Origin: a virus
IMG/VR virus record: IMGVR_UViG_3300005264_000040
Span: 62,001 to 126,000 of that record
Strand: one strand, 5' to 3'
Length of the DNA stretch: 64,000 nt
Shown here: in pieces, positions 8,569 to 17,407 of the stretch
How positions within the stretch are numbered: the first letter of the stretch is position 1
Layout of the letters: each line of letters begins with the position of its first letter
Program-made: the position numbers and the translations under genes
Notes under the pieces: generated by a model
Seen by the model: only the letters and a program-made list of their open reading frames with translations
What the model was told of the DNA's origin: nothing
Databases searched by the model: none

Positions 8569-8569
8569 T

Positions 8570-9397
8570 ATGTCAGCTTATTATGCTAAATTATATGTAA
8601 AACAAGAAGGTGAGCATATTAAACTCAGTCCTATAATTGTAGGTTTGGATTATTCCAAAATTAAAACGATAGCGCTCTACATAGGCAACGCGTCCAACAC
8701 CTTAGAGTTATATGAAAAACTTGGGACTGATACCCAATACTTTAAAATACCTTCAGGACTCGCTTTAAATTATAATGGGTATTCAGTGATTGCCCAAGTA
8801 AAAATTTTTGATTTTGAAGATAAACTCTTAATGGAATCTATGCCTTTAAATTTAACAGGAACTTTTAGCCATATATCTGAAATTATAAAAGAAAAAATAG
8901 ATAAGGCAATCCGTTCAGTGGATGGAGAACCTTATGCTCTTTTGGCAAGGAAAATATTAGGGAGTCCCTGTTCCGTGTGCAGAAATGTTTTTACAAACAC
9001 GGCCTCTGATCCAAATTGTCCTGTTTGTTTTGGGACAGGAATCGAGGGTGGTTATTATAAAGGGATCTCTGTGTTTTTAAGGAAGTTAAAGATTCCAAAT
9101 AGGAGATATGTTTCTGAACAAAAACCAGCATTTCAAACATCACCCGATGAAATTTTCCAAGGGTCTGCAAAAAACCTTATGAAAGAAGGCGATGTGTTGG
9201 TTAATTTAAAAACAGGAGTGCGTTTTAAAATATATGCAGTGGAGATGTCCTCTTTTAGGAATATACCCGTAGATCAGACAATTTATGCTAAAAGGATAAA
9301 GGGTGATGTAATAGAGAAAAAAATCCCAGTACCTCCAAACCTCTATGCACAGGTGGAAACCGAACGTTTAGCACGTTTGACCAATCGCATGTTATAA
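8570..9397 (+). CDS. Neck/head-completion protein with zinc knuckle
   Basis: 275 residues. A treble-clef-like pair CSVC (around 134-137) and CPVC (around 150-153) followed by FGTGIEGGYY resembles a zinc knuckle found in head-completion/neck proteins of large myoviruses. The N-terminal 100 residues are beta-rich. Translationally coupled to the preceding gene (1-nt gap). Codons use more C/G endings than neighbours over parts of the gene. Role inferred. Confidence 0.65.
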   Translation: MSAYYAKLYVKQEGEHIKLSPIIVGLDYSKIKTIALYIGNASNTLELYEKLGTDTQYFKIPSGLALNYNGYSVIAQVKIFDFEDKLLMESMPLNLTGTFSHISEIIKEKIDKAIRSVDGEPYALLARKILGSPCSVCRNVFTNTASDPNCPVCFGTGIEGGYYKGISVFLRKLKIPNRRYVSEQKPAFQTSPDEIFQGSAKNLMKEGDVLVNLKTGVRFKIYAVEMSSFRNIPVDQTIYAKRIKGDVIEKKIPVPPNLYAQVETERLARLTNRML

Positions 9398-9415
9398 TTA
9401 AAGGGAGGTTTTTAT

Positions 9416-10039
9416 ATGGGACATATAAATTCGAATATACCTTTTGGTGCTTTGGAAAAGAAACATTTTCCTACAACAGAATGGCAAAGTTTAGAAGAAA
9501 GAATTTCTGATATTATTATTTCTTGGATTTTGAATGTCATAAAAAGTCATACAACATATAGTTATGACGAAGAAATACAAAAGTCGGATATTTATGTAGG
9601 TGTTCCTTGGAATATAAATAATATAGAACATATGCCGGCACGTTTAATTACATTTGAAGTTCAGAGTTATGGGGACAATAAACCCTTTGATGTATTTAAA
9701 CATGATACAAGGCCTATCCCAGGTGATGTCCCAACAGGTAGTACTTATGAAATTTTTAGTGTTCAGGGAATGTTGTATGTACAAACACCAAATAGGTTAG
9801 AAACTCAAAGATTAATCTTTTTACTTTACACTGCTTTTAAACATTACGAAAGACAATTTTTGAAATACAGAATTAGAAATATATTCCCAGGAGTAGTTTC
9901 GACAGCACAAGCATCACAAGCTGCGGATGTATCCTACGTTTCTCAAATGTCTGTAAGTTTTGAATATGAATTTAGTAGTTTTGTAAAGGACTTAAGAGAA
10001 TTTACAATAAATAACATAAGGTTAGTTTTAAATTATTAA
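9416..10039 (+). CDS. Putative tail terminator/completion protein
   Basis: 207 residues, ATG after AAGGGAGG. Alpha/beta protein immediately upstream of the sheath gene, the usual place for a tail-terminator or sheath-capping protein. Contains a beta stretch with aromatic residues (MPARLITFEVQSYG) and a long central helix. No direct family motif seen. Confidence 0.6.
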   Translation: MGHINSNIPFGALEKKHFPTTEWQSLEERISDIIISWILNVIKSHTTYSYDEEIQKSDIYVGVPWNINNIEHMPARLITFEVQSYGDNKPFDVFKHDTRPIPGDVPTGSTYEIFSVQGMLYVQTPNRLETQRLIFLLYTAFKHYERQFLKYRIRNIFPGVVSTAQASQAADVSYVSQMSVSFEYEFSSFVKDLREFTINNIRLVLNY

Positions 10040-10066
10040 AGAATATATTTGTGGAGGTGACATTAA

Positions 10067-11929
10067 ATGCCTTATAAGAAACCAGGTGTTACGGTAGTAC
10101 AAGAATTTACACAACCGGCAGTGCCGGAGATTACAACAATATTGCCACCTGCAATAATTGGTGCATGTAATGTTGTAATAGAAGGACAGAATGCAAATAC
10201 GGGAACTGTTTTTAATCTCAACGAAGAATTAACACAGAATCCTGGAGCAACTAATTTAGGAGTTATAGTTGCTTTCGAAGATCCATATAATCCTTCAATG
10301 GATGTAGAAGATCCTAGTTCTGTTAGGGTTTTACTTGTAGAAAAGAAAAATGCTGATGCATTTGATTACAGACCTTTTGTAAGAGAATTCATGCAAAATA
10401 TAGGAGCACATCCTAAAAAGGCATTTTTGCCAAAATACCCTTATGCAGAAATCAAAAAATCTTGGTTAGAACATATGCCAGGTTATGGTGTTGAAATCAA
10501 AAACATCGAACAATGGGATGCTTCATCAACAGGAAACATCGCTGATATTTTAGAAACATATAATGGTTTTACTTTTGATGCTGATTTAGATTACATGATT
10601 TTCGTATTCTACAAAGCTCATAGAACATCAGAAATAAAGAAACAAATTATCGTAAATGTGAATGACACTGCAAGCACAATTTATCTTGAAGATGCTCCAT
10701 TGACAGATTCACCAGTTATAATAACAATGGGTACAAATCAATATAATGAAAGTCCAAGTACTTTTGAAGTAGATAGAGTTGGAGGTATAATTAGACTTGC
10801 TCCTGGTTTTATTACAGGTTCAGATGTATATCTAACAGTTGATTATGCTATCTACAATCCTATTTATAACAAACCTGTAGCATTACACCAAGTCCAGGAT
10901 ATACAAAAAGAATTTGGTCCAATACATCCATATAATCCTGTAGCTTACGGTGCTTATTTAGCTATGATGAAAAATGGAAACATCGGAAAGACTGTATATG
11001 CTATTGCAGCTGAAACACCAAACAGTCAATTGACTGATGACTTAGATCCTGATGTTGGATTAGGTAACGCATTAAATAACATTAATAAAGTAAATTATTA
11101 TACTTTAGCAGTTATGGCTGATGTAAAACTTGGCGTGGGTGCTTCTACTGTTTATGACAGAGTAGAAAGCTTGATTAATCAAAATGCTGATGAATATGCA
11201 TCAAGACCAACAATTGCTATGTTAGGATTTAAAACATTGACAAGTGCTTCTAATTTGTTCTTAACTGAACTTAATACAGAAAAGATAATGAAAGATATTA
11301 ATCTTTTCTTTAGAGCAAAAATAAATAGAAGAATTAGAGTAGTATTCCCACCATTACTTAAAACTAAATATGCAGGAGAAACTTTGGTAATTCCTGGATA
11401 CTTCTATGGTGCAATGTATGCTGGGTTGGTACAAGCATATGAAGATAAAGCTGCTACTCCATTTACATTGAAACAAGAACCAGATATAATAGGTTTTTAT
11501 TATCCAAATGGAACAGACATGTTCTTCACTGACAAAGAATTAGATATAATTGCAGCTGAAGGTGCTTGGATTTTATTCATGGATGAAAACAATGTAGTAA
11601 AAATCAGACATCAATTAACAATGGATACAACAATGCCAGAAAAGAGAGAAGATTCAATCGTTAGAGCTATGGACTTCATCTCAAAAGATTTAAAAGCATT
11701 CATCTATTCAATGATGCCAGAGAAAAATATTACCCCTTCTTTGATCAATAATTTGAGAATTATGATTGCTAATAAAATTCAAAATTATATAGAGAATGAA
11801 TTAGCAGGTGCTGGTACTCAATTAGTTTCTATTGAGAAAGATCCAGAATCACCAGATAGTTTAATAGCTATCTTAGATTATCAACCACTTTATCCATTTA
11901 ATAGAATGAGAATTGTAATTAGAGTATAA
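10067..11929 (+). CDS. Contractile tail sheath protein
   Basis: 620 residues. The N-terminus MPYKKPGVTVVQEFTQPA is typical of sheath proteins (Y-x-x-P-G-V-x-v-x-E), followed by a variable insertion region and a C-terminal half with alternating helices and strands. The C-terminal segment shows the expected layout: a late helix MMPEKNITPSLINNLRIMI, a coupling region with an E-N-E-L-A-G motif, then LDYQPLYPFNRMRIVIRV as the terminal strand that threads into neighbouring subunits. Strong GGAGGTGA ribosome binding site. Followed by a hairpin and the tube genes. Confidence 0.92.
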   Translation: MPYKKPGVTVVQEFTQPAVPEITTILPPAIIGACNVVIEGQNANTGTVFNLNEELTQNPGATNLGVIVAFEDPYNPSMDVEDPSSVRVLLVEKKNADAFDYRPFVREFMQNIGAHPKKAFLPKYPYAEIKKSWLEHMPGYGVEIKNIEQWDASSTGNIADILETYNGFTFDADLDYMIFVFYKAHRTSEIKKQIIVNVNDTASTIYLEDAPLTDSPVIITMGTNQYNESPSTFEVDRVGGIIRLAPGFITGSDVYLTVDYAIYNPIYNKPVALHQVQDIQKEFGPIHPYNPVAYGAYLAMMKNGNIGKTVYAIAAETPNSQLTDDLDPDVGLGNALNNINKVNYYTLAVMADVKLGVGASTVYDRVESLINQNADEYASRPTIAMLGFKTLTSASNLFLTELNTEKIMKDINLFFRAKINRRIRVVFPPLLKTKYAGETLVIPGYFYGAMYAGLVQAYEDKAATPFTLKQEPDIIGFYYPNGTDMFFTDKELDIIAAEGAWILFMDENNVVKIRHQLTMDTTMPEKREDSIVRAMDFISKDLKAFIYSMMPEKNITPSLINNLRIMIANKIQNYIENELAGAGTQLVSIEKDPESPDSLIAILDYQPLYPFNRMRIVIRV

Positions 11930-11938
11930 AACCGGATT

Positions 11939-11958
11939 GATAGCCTGCAGAGGCTATC
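11939..11958 (+). terminator. Hairpin after sheath gene
   Basis: Perfect GATAGCCT-GCAG-AGGCTATC stem-loop followed by ATATCCTTTA. Likely partial terminator or mRNA stabiliser between sheath and tube genes. Confidence 0.6.
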
Positions 11959-11988
11959 ATATCCTTTATAAAGAAGGTTGGTGTAAAA

Positions 11989-12627
11989 ATGATAACCCAA
12001 TCAATGTTAGGGAGATTATCAAAAACTCAAGATACAGATAAAGGATATTTAGCACCTATAAACGATAGATTTGTATATATTGGGTTTGCTGTAAATGATA
12101 AAGAAGAACCAGTTTTTTCAACAAGTGATATGAGTGATGTAATTTGGTTAGGATTGGCTCAAAGTTTTGCAGATACAAATCAGGTTAATATACAACCAGT
12201 TAAAGAAATGGGAACATTTAGGACTTATTTGGTTTCTGATGGAACAGTTAATTCAAATTACCAATTGACTGGAGTAATGTTAGGATATGATAATTATCTT
12301 GCACAAATATATGGGAAAATTAAAGTGTCAAACAAACTCCCCGCATATTTGAAACCAGGGTTTAAAGGTAAAACAGCTAGATTTTATGCTAATTTACAAT
12401 CATTCATTTTTAGAAAATCCTTTTGTTTGATAATAGGGATGGCAAATCCAGAAATTTCAATGCCTAATGCAGGATTTTATCAATTTTCAACTTTTTATGC
12501 AATAGAAGGTGCAACTATTAATTCATATAATCTTAGCGTACAAACAAACAGTTTAATGATTTATGAAAATTTAGTAGGAAGTTATTCATATAAACGTATT
12601 CTGGAAGTAGAAACTCCAGCAGAATAA
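11989..12627 (+). CDS. Tail tube protein, paralogue 1
   Basis: 212 residues, ATG after AAGGTTGG. Shares with the next gene the segments D-[VI]-[IV]-W-L-G-L-A-Q, a G-V-[ML]-L-x-x-[ED]-N-Y-L, F-x-x-N-[LI]-Q-S-x-I-F, [MI]-A-N-P-E and a C-terminal Y-E-x-L-x-G-x-Y-x-x-K-R. These are spaced as in phage tail-tube beta barrels, and the position directly after the sheath is diagnostic. Shorter than the second paralogue, lacking the N-terminal extension and a central insertion. Confidence 0.82.
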   Translation: MITQSMLGRLSKTQDTDKGYLAPINDRFVYIGFAVNDKEEPVFSTSDMSDVIWLGLAQSFADTNQVNIQPVKEMGTFRTYLVSDGTVNSNYQLTGVMLGYDNYLAQIYGKIKVSNKLPAYLKPGFKGKTARFYANLQSFIFRKSFCLIIGMANPEISMPNAGFYQFSTFYAIEGATINSYNLSVQTNSLMIYENLVGSYSYKRILEVETPAE

Positions 12628-12656
12628 AAGAATAATATAAATGGAGGTGTATTTAT

Positions 12657-13430
12657 ATGAGCGAAGTAAAAGGAGGAGCTACAGGAGCAAACAAACGTAT
12701 AACATGGGATCCATATGGTGGCCCTATAAATGAAAACTATGATTCTCATGTTGCTCTTAATAGTAAGTTCTTTGCAATTGGAGTAGGACTTTCCAAAGTT
12801 GAAGGAAGCGAAGGAACAATGCCTGCCGCAAGATGGGATAATGTAACTGATATAGTATGGTTAGGATTAGCTCAACAATTTACAGATGCAGACCAAAAAC
12901 AAGTACAACAGTTGTTCGAAATAGGTTCAGATGAAATGTATTCTATTCCTGGAAGGACATTCCATAATTTCACAATAAATGGTGTTTTATTAGCAAGAGA
13001 AAATTATCTTTTCACAATGTATAACGGAATGATGAATAGAATAAAGAAAAAATTGACAGACAAATATAACGCAACTGTAGCAAATGGAGTTACTACAGCT
13101 ATTAACGCAAACAAATTAAATGCTCCTGGAACTACTGCAGATGGAAAATCAGGATTTTTCTTCAATATTCAATCCCCAATTTTTGACAGACCAATTTGTT
13201 TAGTAGTTGCTATTGCTAATCCGGAAGTGACAGTTGGCGGTTATACTGATTTAGTAACAGCTTATGCTTTAGAAAAGGCTTACATTTCAAATTATAATAT
13301 TTCAACTTCAGCCGGAGATGTAGTAATTTATGAATCGTTATCAGGAACATATACAAGAAAAAGACCGTTAATTGTTGATAGCAATACTGAAAATGAAGTA
13401 GCAGGTGGAAATGCTTTTGAACTAGAATAA
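12657..13430 (+). CDS. Tail tube protein, paralogue 2
   Basis: 257 residues, ATG after TGGAGGTG. Clear paralogue of the preceding protein over its whole length, with an extra N-terminal segment of about 30 residues and a central insertion (around 125-160) rich in Asn/Ala/Thr. Two tandem tube paralogues suggest a tube of mixed composition, or a main tube plus a special terminal ring. Ends at a bidirectional terminator. Confidence 0.82.
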   Translation: MSEVKGGATGANKRITWDPYGGPINENYDSHVALNSKFFAIGVGLSKVEGSEGTMPAARWDNVTDIVWLGLAQQFTDADQKQVQQLFEIGSDEMYSIPGRTFHNFTINGVLLARENYLFTMYNGMMNRIKKKLTDKYNATVANGVTTAINANKLNAPGTTADGKSGFFFNIQSPIFDRPICLVVAIANPEVTVGGYTDLVTAYALEKAYISNYNISTSAGDVVIYESLSGTYTRKRPLIVDSNTENEVAGGNAFELE

Positions 13431-13434
13431 TATT

Positions 13435-13460
13435 AAAAGACCCTTCAAGGGTCTTTTTTT
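13435..13460. terminator. Bidirectional terminator between convergent blocks
   Basis: AAAAGACCCTT and AAGGGTCTTTTTTT form a stem with T tracts on both strands; it ends the + strand tail operon and the - strand HD-GYP operon. Confidence 0.85.
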
Positions 13461-13684
13461 AATAGTTCTATATAATCTTTTTTATAATGATGAGGTAATG
13501 CATATAAAACTTGTAAAAAACTTATTGTTTCTTTAGTTAAAATAAAATTTTTGAAGGTGTCTAATAGCAAAGGATCGTAATATATCGCTCTATATTTCAT
13601 AAGTTCTGTAATAGTTAGTTTTACTTTTAAACAAAAAAAATCATAATTTGAAATATCATTATGGACAGCGTAATACCGCATCAA
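13445..13684 (-). pseudogene. Out-of-frame C-terminal end of the HD-GYP domain
   Basis: 79 residues from a TTG, no ribosome binding site, overlapping the upstream gene by 26 nt in the +1 frame. Its middle (ELMKYRAIYYDPLLLDTFKNFI) fits the last helices of HD-GYP domains, where a G-T-x-F-D-P-x-x-V-x-x-F-like segment is expected. It therefore looks like the missing end of the preceding gene rather than an independent protein. A single-nucleotide change would restore one continuous protein of about 465 residues. Confidence 0.6.
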
Positions 13685-14825
13685 AACTATCTATTATACG
13701 TAAAATTCTTGCAAGATATATAATATTAGTTCCTTTCAAACCCATAGGATATCCTTTCCCATTAAAATCTTCGTGATGCTGTAAAATTATATTTTTCATA
13801 TTTGGATCTTTAAAAAGAGAATTGGCAATTTGAGCTCCAATTATTGGATGCCTTAATATTTTTTGTTTTTGTTCTGGCGTTAAAGGGTCTTCGGGATCTA
13901 CTTCAAAAACTTCAGGGATAAATATCAATCCAATATCGTGATATAATGCGCTTTTGGTTAAAAGTTCTATTTGTTGTTCGCCCAAATCTAGGAAGTAGCC
14001 AAACTTTTCTGCAATGTTTTGGACTTTTACTGAATGATAAGGGTTGTTTTTTATAATTTGCTCAAGATTAGTAATTGCAACTTCAATAATATGTTCATGT
14101 ACATGAGAATCTCTTTCTAGAAAACTTTTGATTTCATAATAAAGTATTAGCATTTTAGATACATATTCTAAAGATTCTTTTTCTAGAAAAGTTAGAGAAG
14201 TAGTTTTTGGATATGTTGCTATTAGCATAACATGTTTTAATGATGTTTTCAACAACACTTTTGCATATACTTTATAATTAAGAAAATTATCTAAAATTAA
14301 ATTCAAAGTTTGTTTCATTCTATAAGGAAGCTTTGAAAAAAAAGCAAGACTTCCATAAGCCACATTATTAGGAAGGGTTAAATGGTTTCCAGCTATTAGA
14401 TTTTTGTCAAAAAAATGTTTAAATTCTTCGTTCGAAGAATATATACAAACCCAACGTTCATCTTTTGCATGGCGTTTCTTCTGTTTTTCAATTATCGAAA
14501 TATTAGTCAAAGTTGGCACTAAAATTTTCAATCCTTGAACTGTGCCTGCTATATAAGAAACATGATCTTTTGTTCCTTCAAGTTTTATAATTGAATTAAG
14601 CAGAGTTTTGAACCCATTTATAAATTTTATATCTTCGTTTCTGTTTTTCAATATAGTTTGTTCTGTGCTACTTAAAATAGCATTCTTTTCATTTATGCAT
14701 TTTTCATATTGTGTTTTTAAATTACTAATTTCAAGTTGCAAATCATGCCTTTTTTTTGAAGCTGTTATAGCGTGTATAATTATAAGTATCATTATAATCA
14801 TAATTAAACCAAAGAAAACATACAT
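13659..14825 (-). CDS. Membrane-anchored HD-GYP domain protein (frameshifted near the end)
   Basis: 388 residues from ATG 14825 (GGGAGG 8 nt upstream). One N-terminal transmembrane helix (residues about 2-22), a coiled coil (30-65), a GAF-like sensor-like region (about 65-215), then an HD-GYP domain. Metal and signature residues are present: HD in ALYHDIG, H in LRHPIIG, HHEDFNGKGYP and the D in RIIDSFDA. HD-GYP proteins are usually c-di-GMP phosphodiesterases; activity here is inferred. The frame stops right after DSFDAVLRCP; the remaining helices are in the +1 frame. Such a protein in a phage lysis/packaging operon is unusual. It could alter host second-messenger signalling at the envelope. 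Confidence 0.8.
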   Translation of the reverse strand: MYVFFGLIMIIMILIIIHAITASKKRHDLQLEISNLKTQYEKCINEKNAILSSTEQTILKNRNEDIKFINGFKTLLNSIIKLEGTKDHVSYIAGTVQGLKILVPTLTNISIIEKQKKRHAKDERWVCIYSSNEEFKHFFDKNLIAGNHLTLPNNVAYGSLAFFSKLPYRMKQTLNLILDNFLNYKVYAKVLLKTSLKHVMLIATYPKTTSLTFLEKESLEYVSKMLILYYEIKSFLERDSHVHEHIIEVAITNLEQIIKNNPYHSVKVQNIAEKFGYFLDLGEQQIELLTKSALYHDIGLIFIPEVFEVDPEDPLTPEQKQKILRHPIIGAQIANSLFKDPNMKNIILQHHEDFNGKGYPMGLKGTNIIYLARILRIIDSFDAVLRCP

Positions 14826-14845
14826 ACGGGCCACCTCCCTTCAAC

Positions 14846-14885
14846 AAAAAAAAGGTGGGAGTAATAAATCATTCAAACCCCCACC
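14846..14885 (-). terminator. Terminator upstream of HD-GYP gene
   Basis: On the - strand GGTGGG and CCCACC form a stem with a loop of roughly 20 nt followed by eight T residues; it lies after the holin-like gene. Confidence 0.6.
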
Positions 14886-14894
14886 ATAATATAA

Positions 14895-15007
14895 TTATTT
14901 TTTGAAATTAATAGATGCATTTCCTGGATGTTTATTCCAGTCTTTAGCTAATTCTTCAGCCATTTCTTTTGCTTTCTCTTCTGTTTGTTTCTTTTTGAAT
15001 TCTTCTA
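14895..15007 (-). other. Out-of-frame extension of the holin-like gene
   Basis: Directly beyond the A10 run that ends the holin-like frame, a second frame encodes 37 further residues, starting IEEFKKKQTEEKAKEM and ending at a TAA (14895-14897). It is charged and helical, continuous in style with the upstream protein, and has no start codon or ribosome binding site of its own. One inserted A (transcriptional slippage) or a -1 ribosomal shift would give a 122-residue protein. Confidence 0.6.
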
Positions 15008-15262
15008 TTTTTTTTTTGCATCAAAATTTTCGGGTTTTTCTTCATCGGGATGTAAATCTTTTAAGGTCTTCCCGATTTTTATCATTTCTTCTCCAATCAA
15101 ATTTTCCACTTGGTTCAAAGTATCTGTATTTTTAATTACTTTTGAAAGAAATTTTGAAAATAACTTAGCTGCTGCAGCAGGCTTGATAGCTGCAAATAAT
15201 GTTGGTAACCCCCAACTAACGATTATAGTAATTAAAATCTGAATCCAATCAAAATTTTCCAT
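15005..15262 (-). CDS. Small membrane protein, holin-like, ending at an A10 slippery run
   Basis: 85 residues, ATG after GGGAGG. One strong transmembrane segment (WIQILITIIVSWGLPTLFAAI, about 6-26) followed by an amphipathic, charged cytoplasmic part ending in DAKKK. A single-TM small protein beside another membrane protein suggests a holin or lysis accessory role. The stop codon lies straight after ten A residues on the coding strand, with coding sequence continuing in the other frame, so two products are possible. Confidence 0.65.
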   Translation of the reverse strand: MENFDWIQILITIIVSWGLPTLFAAIKPAAAAKLFSKFLSKVIKNTDTLNQVENLIGEEMIKIGKTLKDLHPDEEKPENFDAKKK

Positions 15263-15266
15263 ATTT

Positions 15267-15707
15267 TCAACCTCCCGTAAAATAGTGTATTAAGATTTTA
15301 AATATACCATCACCTGCAAGTAATAACGTGACAATTTGGATCATTAATTTTCTTAATTCTTTTTTAAAAGCATTTTTTGCAATTCTTTCTTCCAAAAGGC
15401 TATCTATGAATTTTTCAAGATATTTATCTAAAGAATTTTTTTGAGTATTTAATATTTTTAATGAATTTTGATAACTGTTTATAATTGCATTAAATTCAGC
15501 TTCTTTTAATTCAAGTGTCGTTCGAAGTTCTGTTATTTCAGCAGTTAAATTCTGATGTTCCTTCTCTTGTTCTTTTATTTTATCAGCTAATATATCCATC
15601 CTAGTTCCTAATGATTTTAAAGTAACAGCAATCATTCCTGGATCTTGTAGATAAACTTCTGCTATTTCTCTTATTTTTTCTTCAGGAAAATCTTCATTCA
15701 TATCCAT
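15267..15707 (-). CDS. Coiled-coil protein with C-terminal membrane segment
   Basis: 146 residues, ATG 11 nt after AGGAGG. A long coiled coil (about 35-115) is followed by a hydrophobic C-terminal segment (IQIVTLLLAGDGIFKILIHYF). Four nucleotides separate it from the holin-like gene. The topology (helical stalk plus tail anchor) would suit a holin partner, antiholin or spanin-like component; no signature identifies which. Confidence 0.65.
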   Translation of the reverse strand: MDMNEDFPEEKIREIAEVYLQDPGMIAVTLKSLGTRMDILADKIKEQEKEHQNLTAEITELRTTLELKEAEFNAIINSYQNSLKILNTQKNSLDKYLEKFIDSLLEERIAKNAFKKELRKLMIQIVTLLLAGDGIFKILIHYFTGG

Positions 15708-15733
15708 GGTTTCGACATCCTCCTTTTACTTTT

Positions 15734-15761
15734 ATGATAACATAAAAAGTGTAACTTTGCT
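15734..15761 (-). promoter_or_regulatory. Putative promoter for the lysis-like genes
   Basis: TGTTATCAT with AGCAAA 16 nt upstream. One mismatch to TATAAT, so weaker than the other promoters of this class. Confidence 0.45.
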
Positions 15762-15781
15762 ATCTTGTTTGAACCTTATAA

Positions 15782-17407
15782 TCAAGGCTCATTTTGAATT
15801 ATTCCTTTGTCAAGGCGGCCTGAATAAAACAGTGCAGCCATTACCGCATATGTGACACTATGTACAGAATCATCGTAAGTTTCAGGGTCATGATCATAAA
15901 TAACTTTTGTGCCGTTTCTTGTGTCACTTTGTTCAACATATAAAGATAAAAAGTCTTTAGCAAAATTCTCCCACACTTGATATTTAGGGAATAATATCCT
16001 AAGATTTTTTATATTTTTTATAATCCAACGAATAGCTATGGTTCTATTCATAACAAATTTTTCAGAACTTTTATCCCATTTTAAAAAAGCAGAAGAATTT
16101 CCGGAATAGTAAAATTCTAATACAGGATTATATTCTAACACACGCATAACAGCTGTACGAATAGCACTATTTGCTCCACCTGCACCTACTCCCCAATCTA
16201 CTCCTATATATTTTGGTTTAAATGTATTAAATAATGGAATGACATAATTTTGTACAATTTTAAATGGATCCGAATTTGTTTTTTCAAATCTCAACATTTT
16301 GACAACTTTAAAATGTATTCCATCAAATGCTAAAATAGTAATTACTGTAGAAGCATTTTTAGTAGAAGTAGTTGCCCAGTCAATTCCCATAAAATAATTG
16401 GTGGAAAACTTTAATTTGTCAGGTTTTTCTAAAAAGTCCCAATCCCCAGAAGCTCTTATCAAATCTTCTTGTGACAAAGGCCTTTCTGCATCTTCCCACG
16501 AAATTCCCAAAACTTCGTTAGCAAATTGTGTAATTGTATAATTTTCATTCATATATTTTTCCCAATAAATATTTTCCCAGGAAATCCATTTAACCATTAA
16601 TTGAGAAATATGAATTCCTCTTACACGTGCTCCTGGGTTTAATGCGGCCCATTGCCCTTCTTTAGGATTTACTAAACCTCCACATCTAAGACAATGAAAA
16701 CCATCTTCTTTGAAGATTTTGTCATGGTTTTCTACTAATGCAGGATCAGATGCTGCGTGCCAATACCCACAATGCGGACATTTGAATACCCATTGAATTT
16801 GAGTAGATTTTTGCCATGTGGTTTCTATAATATTCTGTCGTGTTTTAGGAGTTCCTGCATAATATTTTAATTTATAAGGGGAATGTGATAAAGATTCTTC
16901 TATGATTGGAATTGAATCTCTTAAATGGTCCTGGAATTCATCGAAAATATTTGCATCAGCAGAGAAACCCCTTGCACGGTCTCCAGCACCTTCTTTCTTT
17001 TTATTAGAAGCACCAGAATATGTCACAATTATGTGAGAACCATTTTTGAACTTTCTTTCCATAACTTTATTGATTAATCTTCTATCTACCATGTATTTTC
17101 TAAAATAAGGTGATTCTTCTATAAAAGGATTTAACTTTTCATTCGCAAATAATTCTGCTTGGAATTTTGAAGGAGCAATATAACCCGATACGAAGTAAGG
17201 AATTGCAACACTTAAAGATAAAATTTTTCCTGCGGCAGTAGTAGATTTTTCAACTTGCCTTGCGGTTTTTAAAACAGTGGGATGCGTAATATCATCATAA
17301 ATAAGTTTTAAATAATCCCTGCCTTTAAGAGAGAAAGGTTTTCCCCCTAATGTCAGAACCGCTTGAGCTATATCGCTCAAGCGGGTTCTTTTAGTTTTTG
17401 TCTCCAT
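15782..17407 (-). CDS. terL: Terminase large subunit
   Basis: 541 residues, ATG after AAGGGG, overlapping the upstream small gene by 17 nt. ATPase: RQVEKST (49-56) occupies the Walker A position, with Glu where many terminases have Gly; Walker B with catalytic acid is NIFDEFQD (153-160). A CPHC (210-213) and CLRC (239-242) pair forms a zinc finger, as in lambda gpA-type terminases. Nuclease acids are GIDWAT (341-346), VDWGVG (403-408) and DDSVHS (about 519). It packages DNA into proheads through the portal. Unusually it is about 37 kb away from the portal gene. Confidence 0.93.
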   Translation of the reverse strand: METKTKRTRLSDIAQAVLTLGGKPFSLKGRDYLKLIYDDITHPTVLKTARQVEKSTTAAGKILSLSVAIPYFVSGYIAPSKFQAELFANEKLNPFIEESPYFRKYMVDRRLINKVMERKFKNGSHIIVTYSGASNKKKEGAGDRARGFSADANIFDEFQDHLRDSIPIIEESLSHSPYKLKYYAGTPKTRQNIIETTWQKSTQIQWVFKCPHCGYWHAASDPALVENHDKIFKEDGFHCLRCGGLVNPKEGQWAALNPGARVRGIHISQLMVKWISWENIYWEKYMNENYTITQFANEVLGISWEDAERPLSQEDLIRASGDWDFLEKPDKLKFSTNYFMGIDWATTSTKNASTVITILAFDGIHFKVVKMLRFEKTNSDPFKIVQNYVIPLFNTFKPKYIGVDWGVGAGGANSAIRTAVMRVLEYNPVLEFYYSGNSSAFLKWDKSSEKFVMNRTIAIRWIIKNIKNLRILFPKYQVWENFAKDFLSLYVEQSDTRNGTKVIYDHDPETYDDSVHSVTYAVMAALFYSGRLDKGIIQNEP

